Source: Phaeotremella fagi (lineage: Eukaryota; Basidiomycota; Tremellomycetes; Tremellales; Phaeotremellaceae). Taken from it: a stretch of 64,000 bases of DNA. Where the stretch lies: assembly GCA_001599715.1 (NCBI GenBank), contig BCHU01000014.1, positions 496,001 to 560,000 on the forward strand. Direction: 5' to 3'. Below the pieces are notes generated by a model. It did not search any database. It saw nothing but the letters and a program-made list of their open reading frames with translations, and was not told the DNA's origin. A program made the translations under genes and the position numbers. This document shows positions 38,514 through 48,241 of this stretch, piece after piece; position 1 is the stretch's first letter; each line of letters starts with the position of its first letter.

Positions 38514-39035
38514 ATGTCAACCGACTACAAACACGCTAACTACAGTCAAATCAATACCTTGTTAGGTTTTCCCAAAGAATTAGACCAGGCTCCTCAATAT
38601 CCAAACAACAATTTTCGACCAGAAGAAATCCTAGACGAATCACAACTCAAGATTTATAAGTTGTTGGCAGCTTCATGCCACCACAACCAACATCCAGAAT
38701 TCCTCATCTCTGATGGTGAAACCACTGTCAGCGCCAAAATCAAACATACTGCTAGAACTGGTTTCATCTCTTTGTGTAGATTCGAAGTCAAATTAATCGA
38801 CAACAAGACAGAAGACGACGACGAGACCGCCAAAGACGAAAGAGCTACCGATGCTTCTACCGACCAAGACAACAACACAGAAGACGACGGCAGACCCGCC
38901 AAAGACGAAAAAGCTACCGATGCTTCTACCAGCAAAGCCAACACCGTCGAAGAAGGCACCGAGTCAACCGCCATCCCAACATACATGGTTGGATCCCTAG
39001 CCCTGAGTAAACTCCTCGCGCAAATCGAGCTCTAG
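38514..39035 (+). CDS. unknown 173-residue protein, intact member of a tandem pair
   Basis: Intronless; the ATG at 38514 (AATATGTC) is matched by the same context in the paralogue at 39510. The N-terminal 90 residues look like a folded domain with a TLLGFP segment, an ILDESQLKIYKLL helix and an FLISDGETTVSA strand. The C-terminal half is acidic and repetitive: two units with the pattern TAKDERATDAST / PAKDEKATDAST. No signal peptide, membrane segment or known domain. A TATAAA lies about 120 bases upstream. Origin by local duplication is clear; function is unknown. Confidence 0.65.
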   Translation: MSTDYKHANYSQINTLLGFPKELDQAPQYPNNNFRPEEILDESQLKIYKLLAASCHHNQHPEFLISDGETTVSAKIKHTARTGFISLCRFEVKLIDNKTEDDDETAKDERATDASTDQDNNTEDDGRPAKDEKATDASTSKANTVEEGTESTAIPTYMVGSLALSKLLAQIEL

Positions 39036-39509
39036 CTTCGATCACGTCAGACTATGGTGTCATCGGTGAAGTTATTGGAAAGTTATTCGTTAAGTCAGTG
39101 AATTGGGAGGTATATAGTGGAGCCATAGTAATCATTGAGTGAATGTATTGATGAGCGGATGACAACACAAAAGATCAGGACATGATCATCAGAGCAATAC
39201 TGTACACAGCGTTAAATGCCATTACCCTCTCTCACACCCTTGCTCCGTACAGTCCTAAAATCAGATAATGCCTTCCTGTCTACTGCCACTCCTCTAAACT
39301 TTTTATCCTCCGTTGTTGACCTTCGTTTCCCCTCCACTGTTGGACAGAAGACATTGTCTGAATCGAAGACCACGATTTTGTAATCTACTGTATAAACCAG
39401 AAAAAAGTCTTTTCTTTCTTCTTCCCTTTTCTCATTATTCTATCAAGGATATTTTATCACCAACCCAACCATCGATCAAACCGCTTTCAATCAGATATCA
39501 ACAAACAAT
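39036..39509. other. 3' region of unit 1 and promoter of unit 2
   Basis: Shared with the neighbouring unit over most of its length. A TATAAA lies at about 39386, matching the one in unit 1. No further gene is seen. Confidence 0.5.
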
Positions 39510-40006
39510 ATGTCATCCGACAACGACAACGCTGCTGGCGTTAATTACGACGAAATCTCGACCTTGTTAGGTTTTCCTCCTTCCGAAATGCTAGGCCATT
39601 TTCCTTTTCCTTTTCCCGCAAGCAACGATTTCAAACCAGAAGAACTCCTGAACGAGTCACAACTCGAGATTTTTGAGCTGATGGTAGCTTCAGTCACTCA
39701 CCAGAAAGAAAAACCAAAATTCATCATCTCTGATGGGAAAACCACTCTCAGCGCCACAATCGGCTTTAATCTCGAACTAATTCCATCAAGTATTGTGAAT
39801 TTTTAGTCCAACCTATCGACGACGAGACAGAAGAGGACAAGGCAGAAGGCGACGGCGAGACCGCCGAAGACAAAAGAGCTACTGATGCTTCTACAAACAA
39901 ATCCGACACCGTCCACGAAGGTACCAAGCCGACGACCATCCCAAGAATCATGGTTGAATATACAGCCATGAGTAAATTCTGCAAAGAACATTGGGTCGAG
40001 GAATAG
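39510..40006 (+). pseudogene. frameshifted paralogue of the gene at 38514
   Basis: The first 90 residues align with the paralogue (STLLGFP, ELLNESQLEIFEL, FIISDGKTTLSA). The frame then hits TAG at 39804-39806 after 98 codons. One extra base relative to the paralogue, in the stretch about 39775-39805, explains this. Beyond the break the acidic tail (GDGETAEDKRATDAST, then TTIP) stays readable in the shifted frame to a TAG at 40004-40006. The tail is well conserved, so the break is recent or the truncated 98-residue form is the product. A sequencing error cannot be excluded. Confidence 0.7.
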
Positions 40007-40642
40007 CTTCGATCACGTCGGATTATGGTTTCACCAGTGAAGTTTTTGAAAGGTTATTTGTAAATTCAGTGAACTGGGAGGTACAGTATATAGTGGGACC
40101 ATAGTGATCAGTTAGTGAATGTATTGATGAGTGGATGTCCAAGCAAAGGATCATTACGATCATCATCATGACACACAGAGTAAAGTGCCATTACACGTTT
40201 TAAAATCCTAGCTCCTTACATTTCTGGTATCCTACGACTTTCTGTCTGGTCCAAGCTCCACTCAAGTCGTTACACTCTGTTGATGACCTCTGTTGCATAT
40301 CAAAAAACACCTCGATTAGCTCTTTTTATCTAGAATGCTGTTGCACGTTTGAGGAGTGGCACTCTTTGCACTCCTGTTTTTGTAATGCCTTCCTGTGTAG
40401 TCAAGCTCCACCAAGCTCTTTTCATCTAGAATTCCATTACACGTTTGAGTAGTGGCACTCCTTACACTCCTATCTTCATAATGCCTTCCTGTGTAGCCAA
40501 GCTCCACCAATCTCTTTTCATCCTGGATTTCTTGCTGGTGGATAAATAGCCTACATTTTTATTCCTGGGTATGGTTTTATTCCTATCTCAATCAAATTGC
40601 AAGCTTCAATTATCCACCAAGAACAAAAAGAAATATCATACA
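40007..40642. other. spacer with 96-base tandem repeats and leader of the next gene
   Basis: Holds the 3' end of unit 2, a 96-base tandem repeat (40320-40530) and a short leader before the ATG at 40643. Diverged half-copies of the same repeat appear near 40190-40260 and 39226-39290. Confidence 0.55.
40320..40530. repeat. 96-base tandem repeat, two full copies and the start of a third
   Basis: Copies start at 40320, 40416 and 40512 with CTCTTTTTATCTAGAA or CTCTTTTCATC. Each contains a TGGCACTC block and GCCTTCCTGTGTAG. The period is exactly 32 codons and the minus strand is open through it, so it would read as a 32-residue repeat containing YTGRHY if translated. Confidence 0.75.
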
Positions 40643-41419
40643 ATGTCACAATCAACAAAAACCCCAGGTACTGAGGACTTGAAATCATTCCTCGAAGAAA
40701 CGAAAGCCTCAGTTTACGGTTTAAAAGACTTGACAAAACATTGTTACCGTACCGAACAGATTTACCAACTTGAAACATATAGACGTAGACTCTCATCAGT
40801 CACTGGTTCGAAATCTAGTCAATGCTTTGACAATAAAAACTCTTCTCTTGATTGGAAAGGTTCAGTCAAACTTGATTACTTCAAAGCGAAACGTTCAAAC
40901 TACGAACATTCATTCAAAAAATACCTCGAGACAGCTACAGCGGCTGATCGAACCGAATGCTCAAGTTTCAACATTCGAAAAGACTACGATGAGCTATCTT
41001 CACTTTATGATAAATCATGTCGAAAAGATAAAACTTCCGATACTTCGTTCTTTCCTAGGGTTAAAATTCTTGTCGATGGTATCAAATCTGAGGTTGAGAA
41101 TTTAGGGAGTGAGATGGATAGACATGAATTTGATGCCCATACTGATCGTTGTGATATTGGGCCACTCAGCGTCGAAGAGTGGGATAAAATGAAGCATGGA
41201 ACGGAACCTTGGAGAAAGGAGCTTGTGGAAAAATACACAACAGATATTACTCATTTGGATGATCAGAAACTGCATAAGTTGTGCGGTCCAGACTGGCCAT
41301 ATATCGAGGAGGAACTGGATTGCACTGGTTCTGCATCCGATTATCAAGGTTTGGGGGGGAAAATAGCAGAGGCGATAATAGATTTTCCTAGTTTTGCCAT
41401 GCGGAGTATGTGTAATTAG
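40643..41419 (+). CDS. unknown 258-residue helical protein, intact member of a pair
   Basis: Intronless; ATG 40643 follows an A-rich leader (AATATCATACAATG). The protein is charged and helical throughout, with scattered Cys residues and a central segment KDYDELSSLYDK that is also found in the degraded copy at 42280. No signal peptide, membrane segment or known domain. Probably coiled-coil or helical bundle. The C-terminus ends at a short Cys-Asn pair. It belongs to the same intron-poor stretch as the other unknown genes. Confidence 0.6.
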   Translation: MSQSTKTPGTEDLKSFLEETKASVYGLKDLTKHCYRTEQIYQLETYRRRLSSVTGSKSSQCFDNKNSSLDWKGSVKLDYFKAKRSNYEHSFKKYLETATAADRTECSSFNIRKDYDELSSLYDKSCRKDKTSDTSFFPRVKILVDGIKSEVENLGSEMDRHEFDAHTDRCDIGPLSVEEWDKMKHGTEPWRKELVEKYTTDITHLDDQKLHKLCGPDWPYIEEELDCTGSASDYQGLGGKIAEAIIDFPSFAMRSMCN

Positions 41420-41950
41420 GGGCGAAAGCACAGTACTTGCTTGGTAGAGAGGAGGTGTCAAGACATTTACAGTACGTAGTCGAAGTATAGACTTTCATAG
41501 TATGTAGGAGACATGTACAGTAGGATAGATCGTGTGATGTAGTCGTGCAGTTTCGTCTGAATAATACCTTACTTTGAAAGATGGAACAGGTACAGTGAGG
41601 AGGAGCCCGATTGAAGGTTAACAACATATTGAACAAAGTCACAGGTTTTCCTGTTGTTTTTGAAGTATCCTAAAACAACAGGTGAGGGTAAAGCAAGAAC
41701 GCCTGGTGTACAAGTACATTATTAACAAACCTTGCAGAGTGACTTCCAGAGTGACACGCTGAAAACTTTTCTGTAGAAGCGAAACAAAACAATGAAAACG
41801 GATTTACTGAAACACACAAAGGAAACATCTTTTCTCCCTCCTTGAAGCATGACCCTTCAAACAACTGAGCCAAGAGGATGGCACGATCCAGTATCATATT
41901 ACAACTTGTTAACAGTTATCGTTATCCCCGCTAAGGCCAGTATCTTTACC
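41420..41950. other. intergenic
   Basis: About 530 bases between the two members of the pair. Short antisense frames only. No gene is seen. Confidence 0.4.
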
Positions 41951-42464
41951 ATGTGCGATTGGGCAACTGATTGTCAAGATTTCCTAACCAAAACTTATGA
42001 TCCACTTAACAACCTGTCTCCACTAAAACTAGATCGTCAACCTACGCAGAAAGAGATTACAGAACTAAATCATTCAATCGATACGATTTTCATCACAAAT
42101 CAAAGAACTCTCCAGAACAACCTCCGATTTCTATAACGAAAGAATAGATCAAGGGCAACCAGATCATACCCTATCCTCCAAGATTTTCGATCTTAAACAC
42201 AAAATCCTTCGAAAATTGAGTTCAAAACATTCAGAAACTATTGATAATGATTTGAATCGATCGATTCAATGTATTTTTCAAGATTACAATGAGTTGTCGG
42301 GGTTGATGGATGATTGGTTTGATGGGAAGGGTTATAGACTGAAGAGTTTGGTTCCTATCGTTAAATCGTTGACTGAAGATCTTGATTCGCAGGTTAAGAA
42401 TTGCAAGAGTGATTTGAAGAGTTTGGAGTTGGATTTGAATATCGGCAGTGCAATTGATGCCTAA
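41951..42464 (+). pseudogene. frameshifted paralogue of the gene at 40643
   Basis: An ATG at 41951 opens a frame that ends at a TAA at 42134-42136. From about 42090 another frame is open to a TAA ending at 42464. The second part contains DYNELSGLMDD and a following LKSLVPIVKSL segment that align with the middle of the protein at 40643, while its C-terminal third is missing. No donor and acceptor pair joins the two frames convincingly. I read it as a decayed and truncated copy; two independent small genes are less likely. Confidence 0.6.
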
Positions 42465-42485
42465 TGTGTGTTTAAATGAATATCA

Positions 42486-43887
42486 TTACGAAGTTTCATT
42501 AGGAAGACCATTCTCTTGTGCAACGTTGAGAACCTCCTCCTCATCTACACCCTCAGCATGACCATCATCATCATCTTCATCGTCGTCGTCATCTTCACCG
42601 GCTTGCAGTTCGCCTTTTTCTTTCCTTCTCCTCTTATTCCCAATGATGTGGTATTTACGTTGAGGGATAACAGATTCAAAAGCCGCTGCCCAATCTTTCC
42701 TGCTAATATATTCAACAAGAATAGCGAAGACCTAACGACTTTGTATTAGAATTACGTTTTCGTCTTCCAAAATAATGACTTACTTGATTGACTGTCAAGA
42801 CTTTTCTCGTGGGTAGATTCTCGATGAATGTTCCGATAGGTAATCTGGCGGTTCTGATGCCGAGATTTTCCGCTTTGTTTTGACATAGATTCTGAGGTCA
42901 GACGATCAGCAATAGTGTCTTTAAATGAGAGTGATTTTCATTCACCTTATATCGATTCCGATCAACGATCCCACCAATGACATAGATCTCATTTTCACTT
43001 AAAGTTGTCAATTCTTCTTCAGCATCAGCCGAAAGATACACCAAATTATGTTGACCAGCGATAACAGTAGGTGGTAATCTTGGATCAGATAGGTAACTCT
43101 CTAAATCCGGATGTTCCTTCTCATCATTCTTATCTTCGTTAACGTCTTTGGGTGACTTTAATGACTCATTAACAACGCCAACGTCACTTGACCACCAATG
43201 GCATCTTGACCATCGGTCCCAATTCGATTTGGTCATTTTTTCCCATAATCTTGGTGACGATTTTGGTGAGAAGGAGGTATGTAAGATTGATGAGATTGGA
43301 ATCGAAGCTAGACGATTAACTGAATAAAGATATGATAACTGGGATGACATTGAGGTAATTTCCTGAATCTCATCCATCAGTACTTCAATAATAGTAGACA
43401 TCAAACGTACCTGATCAGTCATCAGATCATCAAATCCCAAATCAATAACCACCCCACCTTTCCAAACATCTTCAACTACCCCATTACCCTTCTTCTCCCC
43501 CTCCAAACGTCTCTTAGCAGCGTTCTTAGCCTTCTTGATCTGTTTACCACGTTCAAAGATTTCTTTCTCACTTTCAGTCAAAGTGCCATTCAGATACCTA
43601 TTGGAAAGGTCTAATTGTCGTTGTCGTTTACGTTCTTTCTCTTCCTTTCTGCGGATAGGTTTATGAGCTTCAGCTCTAGCCTTTTCAGTAGAACGGTCAC
43701 ATCAGTTAGGTGTTCCTGTAGGTCAGAGAAATGAACTCACCAGTCGAGCTGCTTTTTTCAATGCGGATTTACTTATTGGATTGCCGTCTGCGTCGAGGGT
43801 TATGGGGCGCGATCCAGCTGAACTCGATTCAGCTTGATTCTTCTCTTCTTGAGCGTTGAGAGCCAGCTCTTCGTCGTCGATATCCAT
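42486..43887 (-). CDS. TRM10: tRNA (guanine-9-N1)-methyltransferase
   Basis: Five exons, 43887-43741, 43680-43411, 43362-42946, 42891-42784 and 42731-42486, give 395 residues. The SPOUT methyltransferase core is visible: GGVVIDLGFDDLM at its start, EITSMSSQLSYLYSVNR, IYVIGGIVDRNRYK and GIRTARLPIG, with DW in the last exon as in other Trm10 proteins. The enzyme methylates N1 of G9 in tRNAs with S-adenosylmethionine. The Lys/Arg-rich N-terminus would bind RNA. The C-terminus has an acidic run (Asp/Glu). The start is ATG 43887 (MDIDDEE). The second intron (43363-43410) is 48 bases long and has no stop, so an unspliced form would also be readable. Confidence 0.92.
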
Positions 43888-44257
43888 AGTGTTGGTGTTG
43901 GTATGGGTGATAGATTGATTGTAGCTGTTGCTGAATTTCAAGAAAAGTAGGTTGATATTTGATCACGTGACTGAGATCGAGCGGTGTCGGAATTAGATGC
44001 AGCTAGCAGGGGGATGGTATTGTTGAGTTGATATATATACTTTCAGATCTTAGATTTTTAAACTGTTCGTCGAGTAGTATCAATTTGGTTCTGAACATTC
44101 TCATTCTATCCTTAGTGATTCACAATTACAAGACCGATCGTTGACATTTTCATTCTCTTTATACCTATATCTGATCGAAGCTCTTTTCAATTCGTTCATC
44201 TTTATCAATACAACTTTCTATTTCGATTCTTGAAATAATAATCATCTCTTAAACACA
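43888..44257. promoter_or_regulatory. divergent promoter region
   Basis: 370 bases between TRM10 (minus) and UBC1 (plus). A TATATATA lies at about 44032-44039. Pyrimidine-rich towards UBC1. Confidence 0.4.
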
Positions 44258-45536
44258 ATGTCGGACTCACGTATGCGAAGGGTACAAAAGGAGATCAAAG
44301 GTGAGCTCCTCATGTCTGAGACAGAAGTAGTCTTCCCTCTCTCCATAGACGCTGACAAATTGCGATACCGCAGACTGTCAGAAAGATAAGCAAAGTCAGA
44401 TCTCCATTGAAAGTACGTTGTTTTGACCAATCCTTCATGAGTAATCTGACAAAGGAGTAGTGATTGACGACAACCCATTCCATCTGATTGGAGCCTTCCC
44501 TGGACCCGTAGGCTTTCTGAAATGCTTTGAATGATCGAAAGCTGACTCAACCAACTTCAGGCTGATACACCATATGAAGGAGGTTATTTCGAAGTGGTCA
44601 GTCAGAACATCGTTTCTAAATCGATGTTCACCCTGTTGATGATTCAAATGTTTAGGACATTGTTATTCCTGACGCATATCCTTTTCAACCTGTTAAGATG
44701 AAGTTCATTACGTAGGTCCCAAGTTTTCATGAGCACAATGGAATAACTGACTGAACCTGTATACAGAAAAGTTTACCGTTAGTTCAATCTTCCCTGTTCT
44801 TGATTGTTTCGAACTGACATTGTGTAAACTCTGTAGATCCAAACGTATCTTCAGCATCCGTAAGTCTTCTATAAGTATCATTAACTCGATCGCCAATTGA
44901 TCCTTTCCGTCACGATTAGGGAGCTATTTGTTTAGGTATGTCTGGATGACTATTGGAATTTGATCAACACTAATGGCACCATTCTCAGATATTCTAAAAG
45001 ACGCCTGGTCACCCGTCTTGACACTAAAATCCACTCTCATCTCTCTTCAATCCTTACTTTGCAGTCCAGAACCCAACGATCCACAAGATGCCGAAGGTAT
45101 GTTGCCTATCATTTAACCCAGTGATACAAAACTAACACAATCAAGTTGCTAAACACTACCTAACATCACGAGAATCCTTCAACGCAACAGCTAAGCATTG
45201 GGCTCAAGCTTATGCTCAAGCACCTGCGTCCAAGACACCTTCAGCCGCAGCGGGCGGACGAATAGCTAGCGATGCGGAAATGGCTGGGTTGACAGAGACG
45301 AGTGTATCGACTTTCACGAATATGGGATTCGAGAGGGCTCATGTGGTCAGTTAATGACCAAAAATATCTGCCGATAGTAATTGATGACCAAACATAGATT
45401 GCTACCTTAAAACGACTGAATTATAGGGGAAACAATGTATCCAACATACATGAGAGTTCTGTGAGCTGATTTCCCTCGCATTCCATAACAGATTCAGCTG
45501 ATCCAAGTCTAGGTCGTTGAAGAATTACTGAAATGA
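44258..45536 (+). CDS. UBC1: ubiquitin-conjugating enzyme E2 with C-terminal UBA domain
   Basis: Twelve exons (44258-44300, 44374-44412, 44461-44507, 44561-44596, 44656-44711, 44767-44777, 44837-44859, 44920-44935, 44989-45096, 45146-45345, 45398-45460, 45513-45536) give 221 residues. The E2 core spans 1-150: PYEGGYFEV, the HPN motif (residues 78-80) and the active Cys89 in SGAICLD, which sits in a 16-base exon. A spacer of Ala/Pro/Ser follows. The UBA domain (about 175-220) has [23 protein letters not shown]. This layout is diagnostic of yeast Ubc1 / human UBE2K, which extends Lys48-linked chains in cell-cycle and quality-control degradation. Confidence 0.93.
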
Positions 45537-45749
45537 TAAACGGATATTCGATGGATTTGTAGTGTTACTTGGATTGATTCAATTCAATGATGTAATTATG
45601 AGTAATGTTTACAAATCAAGCGAGGGACGTAGGATCAAAGTTGCCAAACGAGATTAGAGCGGTGATGCGATAGCATAACTTTATGAATTATAACGAGTGG
45701 TTCCATCGTGGGCCTTTCCTTGTTCCCTCCAAAATACGAATGAGTGACA

Positions 45750-46254
45750 CTACCTCCCCGTATTTGCTGTATTACTGTCTCGTGCTTTAGCTGCTGCTTC
45801 GATCGTTGCTTTTTGTCGTAGTTCCAGTGTTCTCCTTTTATTGAAATACTCGATCTAGAGAACGATGTCAATATTAGAACCAGATCGATTGCTGGCGAAC
45901 TGAGGCAGTAACAAGAACAGAACGTTATCAAAGATCAATCGACCAATAAGATCGAAATTATCATGACTGAATTGAGAGAACAGGCCGAATAGAATCCTCC
46001 AAACTCACCCAACTCTTTCCACAAGCATTCTCATAATCCGTCTTCTCAACCGAACAAACACCCTTGCCCTCCCTCCTCTGATCTTCATCAATAACAACGA
46101 CGTTGTTCTTCTCGAGACATCTGAAAAATTCATCACGCATATCCCAACATTGTTGTCTTTCTTTACGGTTTGGTGCGGGGGGTGGATCGTTGGGATTCGA
46201 TGATTGTTTCGACGAGGACGTTGAAGGGGTTGAGGTGGAGCCGAAACCGAACAT
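45750..46254 (-). CDS. COA6: cytochrome c oxidase assembly factor 6
   Basis: Two exons, 46254-46009 and 45854-45750, give 116 residues. The twin-Cys motif is visible: Cys36-x9-Cys46 and Cys67-x10-Cys78, followed by GKSW and YFNKRRTLELRQK, which is diagnostic of COA6. The protein works in the mitochondrial intermembrane space in copper delivery to Cox2. There is no cleavable presequence, as expected for proteins imported through the Mia40 route. The start MFGFGS is taken over an earlier in-frame ATG five codons upstream by context. A 154-base intron is long for this window. Confidence 0.9.
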
Positions 46255-46776
46255 CTTGGAGTAATTCACTTGGTTTTATTCGTCTGGTTTGTGAATTGTT
46301 TGCGGTGTTGTTGGATTTGTGTTCGAGCAGGTAAAATGTCAGTTATTCAATCTGACTTGACTTCGATTTCGGATCTTATTTTCAGTGGCAGAATAGGTTG
46401 TGGCAAATTCATTCGTACGTGCTTGTACAAAACAAGCATCTCCTTCAACTCCGAGTACTTTCTTTCTTCTCCGCCGTAAGCTTAGACCACCATGACCGGG
46501 TACAGTTGACCTGATAGATAGTTTCGATCCTGCTTGAGTGTCATTTACCATATCTTGGTGAAGAAAGTGATAACGGAGTCAGGGATGAAAGACGTCGATC
46601 CAAGGGGTAAGGGGGGGTGGAGGTGGAGGTGGATCAAAGAAAAATGCGCACCAGTTCCTTTGAGATCTCCTTTGTTAAACCAGACGATAATAATACAAAG
46701 AAACCAGAAACCAAATCCGATCCCCCAAAGACCCTCTCAATCTCTCTCCACCAAACAGTCTCAACTCTCACAGACG
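46255..46776. other. divergent promoter region
   Basis: About 520 bases between COA6 (minus) and the secreted-protein gene. A G-rich run (GGGGGG with GGTGGAGG) lies at 46611-46632. No gene is seen, although the frame is open upstream of 46777. Confidence 0.4.
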
Positions 46777-47562
46777 ATGATTGGCTCAAAAACAACTATC
46801 CTCTCTCTCCTCTCCATCATCGCTCAAACAGTCCTCGTTTCAGCTGGCGATGCAGCTTTAAGCCTCACACATATAATGCAAGATCGACTCATCAGTGTTA
46901 ACCCAACATATATTGAAATAGAAGCGACTGAGGGCTGCGTCTTACACGCCGAATGGTATTTCTTCGGTAACGATGCTCAGCCTAATGCGCAACTTACTCA
47001 AGCGACTCCCATTTGCGGTTCTGATGTCGCCACCATCGATGGCGTCAACTATGGTAGATGGCCTATCAAGGCTACCGATACTCCTGATAAAGGTTATATG
47101 CAGGTCATTTACGGTAATATCGGTTATGACACCACTTCAAAATATGCTCAGCCTCAAGGTGAATTTTGCGTTATGGCAAATGTGGCTCTTGATGGTTATG
47201 AAGGTTGGTACAGTAGGAATACTTTAACAAATTTGACTACTTTGTGAGTATCATCAATGACTTTTGACATTTTTCCAAGAAACTGATTTTTTTTTTGGCT
47301 GATTCAGAGAAACTACTGGTCCTCCCTTGCTTCCTCTCTCTGGAGTTGAATATACTTGGTAAGTCATCATATTGAACTCAAATCAAGACCACGTATATAG
47401 AGTGGAACGTTGATGTGAACCTTTAGCTCAAATTTCTCCACTCCTCAAGCGGCTTTTTTCGCAGCTAATGTCAAAGCTCTGCCAAATCCATATTTGGCAA
47501 GCAATCTGAAAAGTAGAGGATTGGGAAAGGGAATTCTCGATCCTACTATTTATCAGGTTTAG
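46777..47562 (+). CDS. secreted protein of unknown family, member 1 of a tandem pair
   Basis: Three exons, 46777-47243, 47308-47358 and 47427-47562, give 217 residues. I chose the ATG at 46777 because it begins a signal peptide (MIGSKTTILSLLSIIAQTVL) with cleavage near VSAGD. Conserved positions shared with the paralogue include a Cys in GCVLHAEW, TPICGSD, RWPI, KGYMQVIYGNI, FCVMANVALDGYEGWY and RNTLTNLT (an N-glycosylation site), and a Cys at the second exon junction. Four spaced Cys suggest two disulfides. I do not recognise the domain. Intron positions and phases are the same as in the paralogue at 48242. Confidence 0.72.
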
Positions 47563-48241
47563 ACTCAGGTGGCACTTGGTTAGCCTGCTCCATAGAGATG
47601 TTCAATTTTGATCTTGTAGTAATTTTATCTTGTCGCTCCTTTGTCATCACCGTCCTTTGACCTGTTCATAGGATAAGCTTTTCTTTGTATCTTTCACTTG
47701 TTGATATTTTACGGACTCTTATTTTCTTCTTATGTATTTTTGAGAGGGCAGAGTTGTGTGTTACAGCTTTAGTGAGCTTTTCACCTGTTGTAGCTTGATC
47801 ACATGGGACCGGAGATCGTTTATTAGCTCTACACAAATCTGCACAAATTTGGACGAACTGAACTACATCGATCATAGTATAACAACATCTCTTACGGGAC
47901 AAAAGTGACTCTTTCAATCTTACCTCTGTTTCACAGCTATTGCTTCATACATTGGCTATGGACACGAATCAATTAGTAAAACGTGTAAGGTAACAATGAA
48001 AGAAATTTTGTTTCAACTTTTGCTGATCGGGGTTGGTGGAAATTAGCTGGACGGGGAAGCAGACTCCTGGCCATACTGTCCTTTACTAAGTCCTCCCTTG
48101 TTCTCCATCCAATCTGTCGATCATACAGGGGTTGACTCAACAAGTTGTCATTCTGAGACCAAGGTTCTTCCAGAAAAACGATTTATTTAAATGGAATAGT
48201 GGATGTATGTGTTTCCTTTCAGCAGTGCAAATCACATCACC
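47563..48241. other. intergenic between the secreted paralogues
   Basis: About 680 bases holding the 3' region of the first paralogue and the promoter of the second. A minus-strand open frame near 47666-47917 lacks support. No gene is seen. Confidence 0.45.

Larger units (their letters stand above)
38350..40230 (+). repeat. tandem duplication of about 1 kb carrying promoter, gene and 3' region
   Basis: Unit 1 (about 38350-39240) and unit 2 (about 39340-40230) align from the GAATCGAAGACCACGATTT block through the TATAAA box, the ATATTTTATC leader, the coding part and the 3' block CTTCGATCACGTC...TGTATTGATGAG. Divergence is moderate. Unit 2 carries the frameshifted gene copy. Confidence 0.8.
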
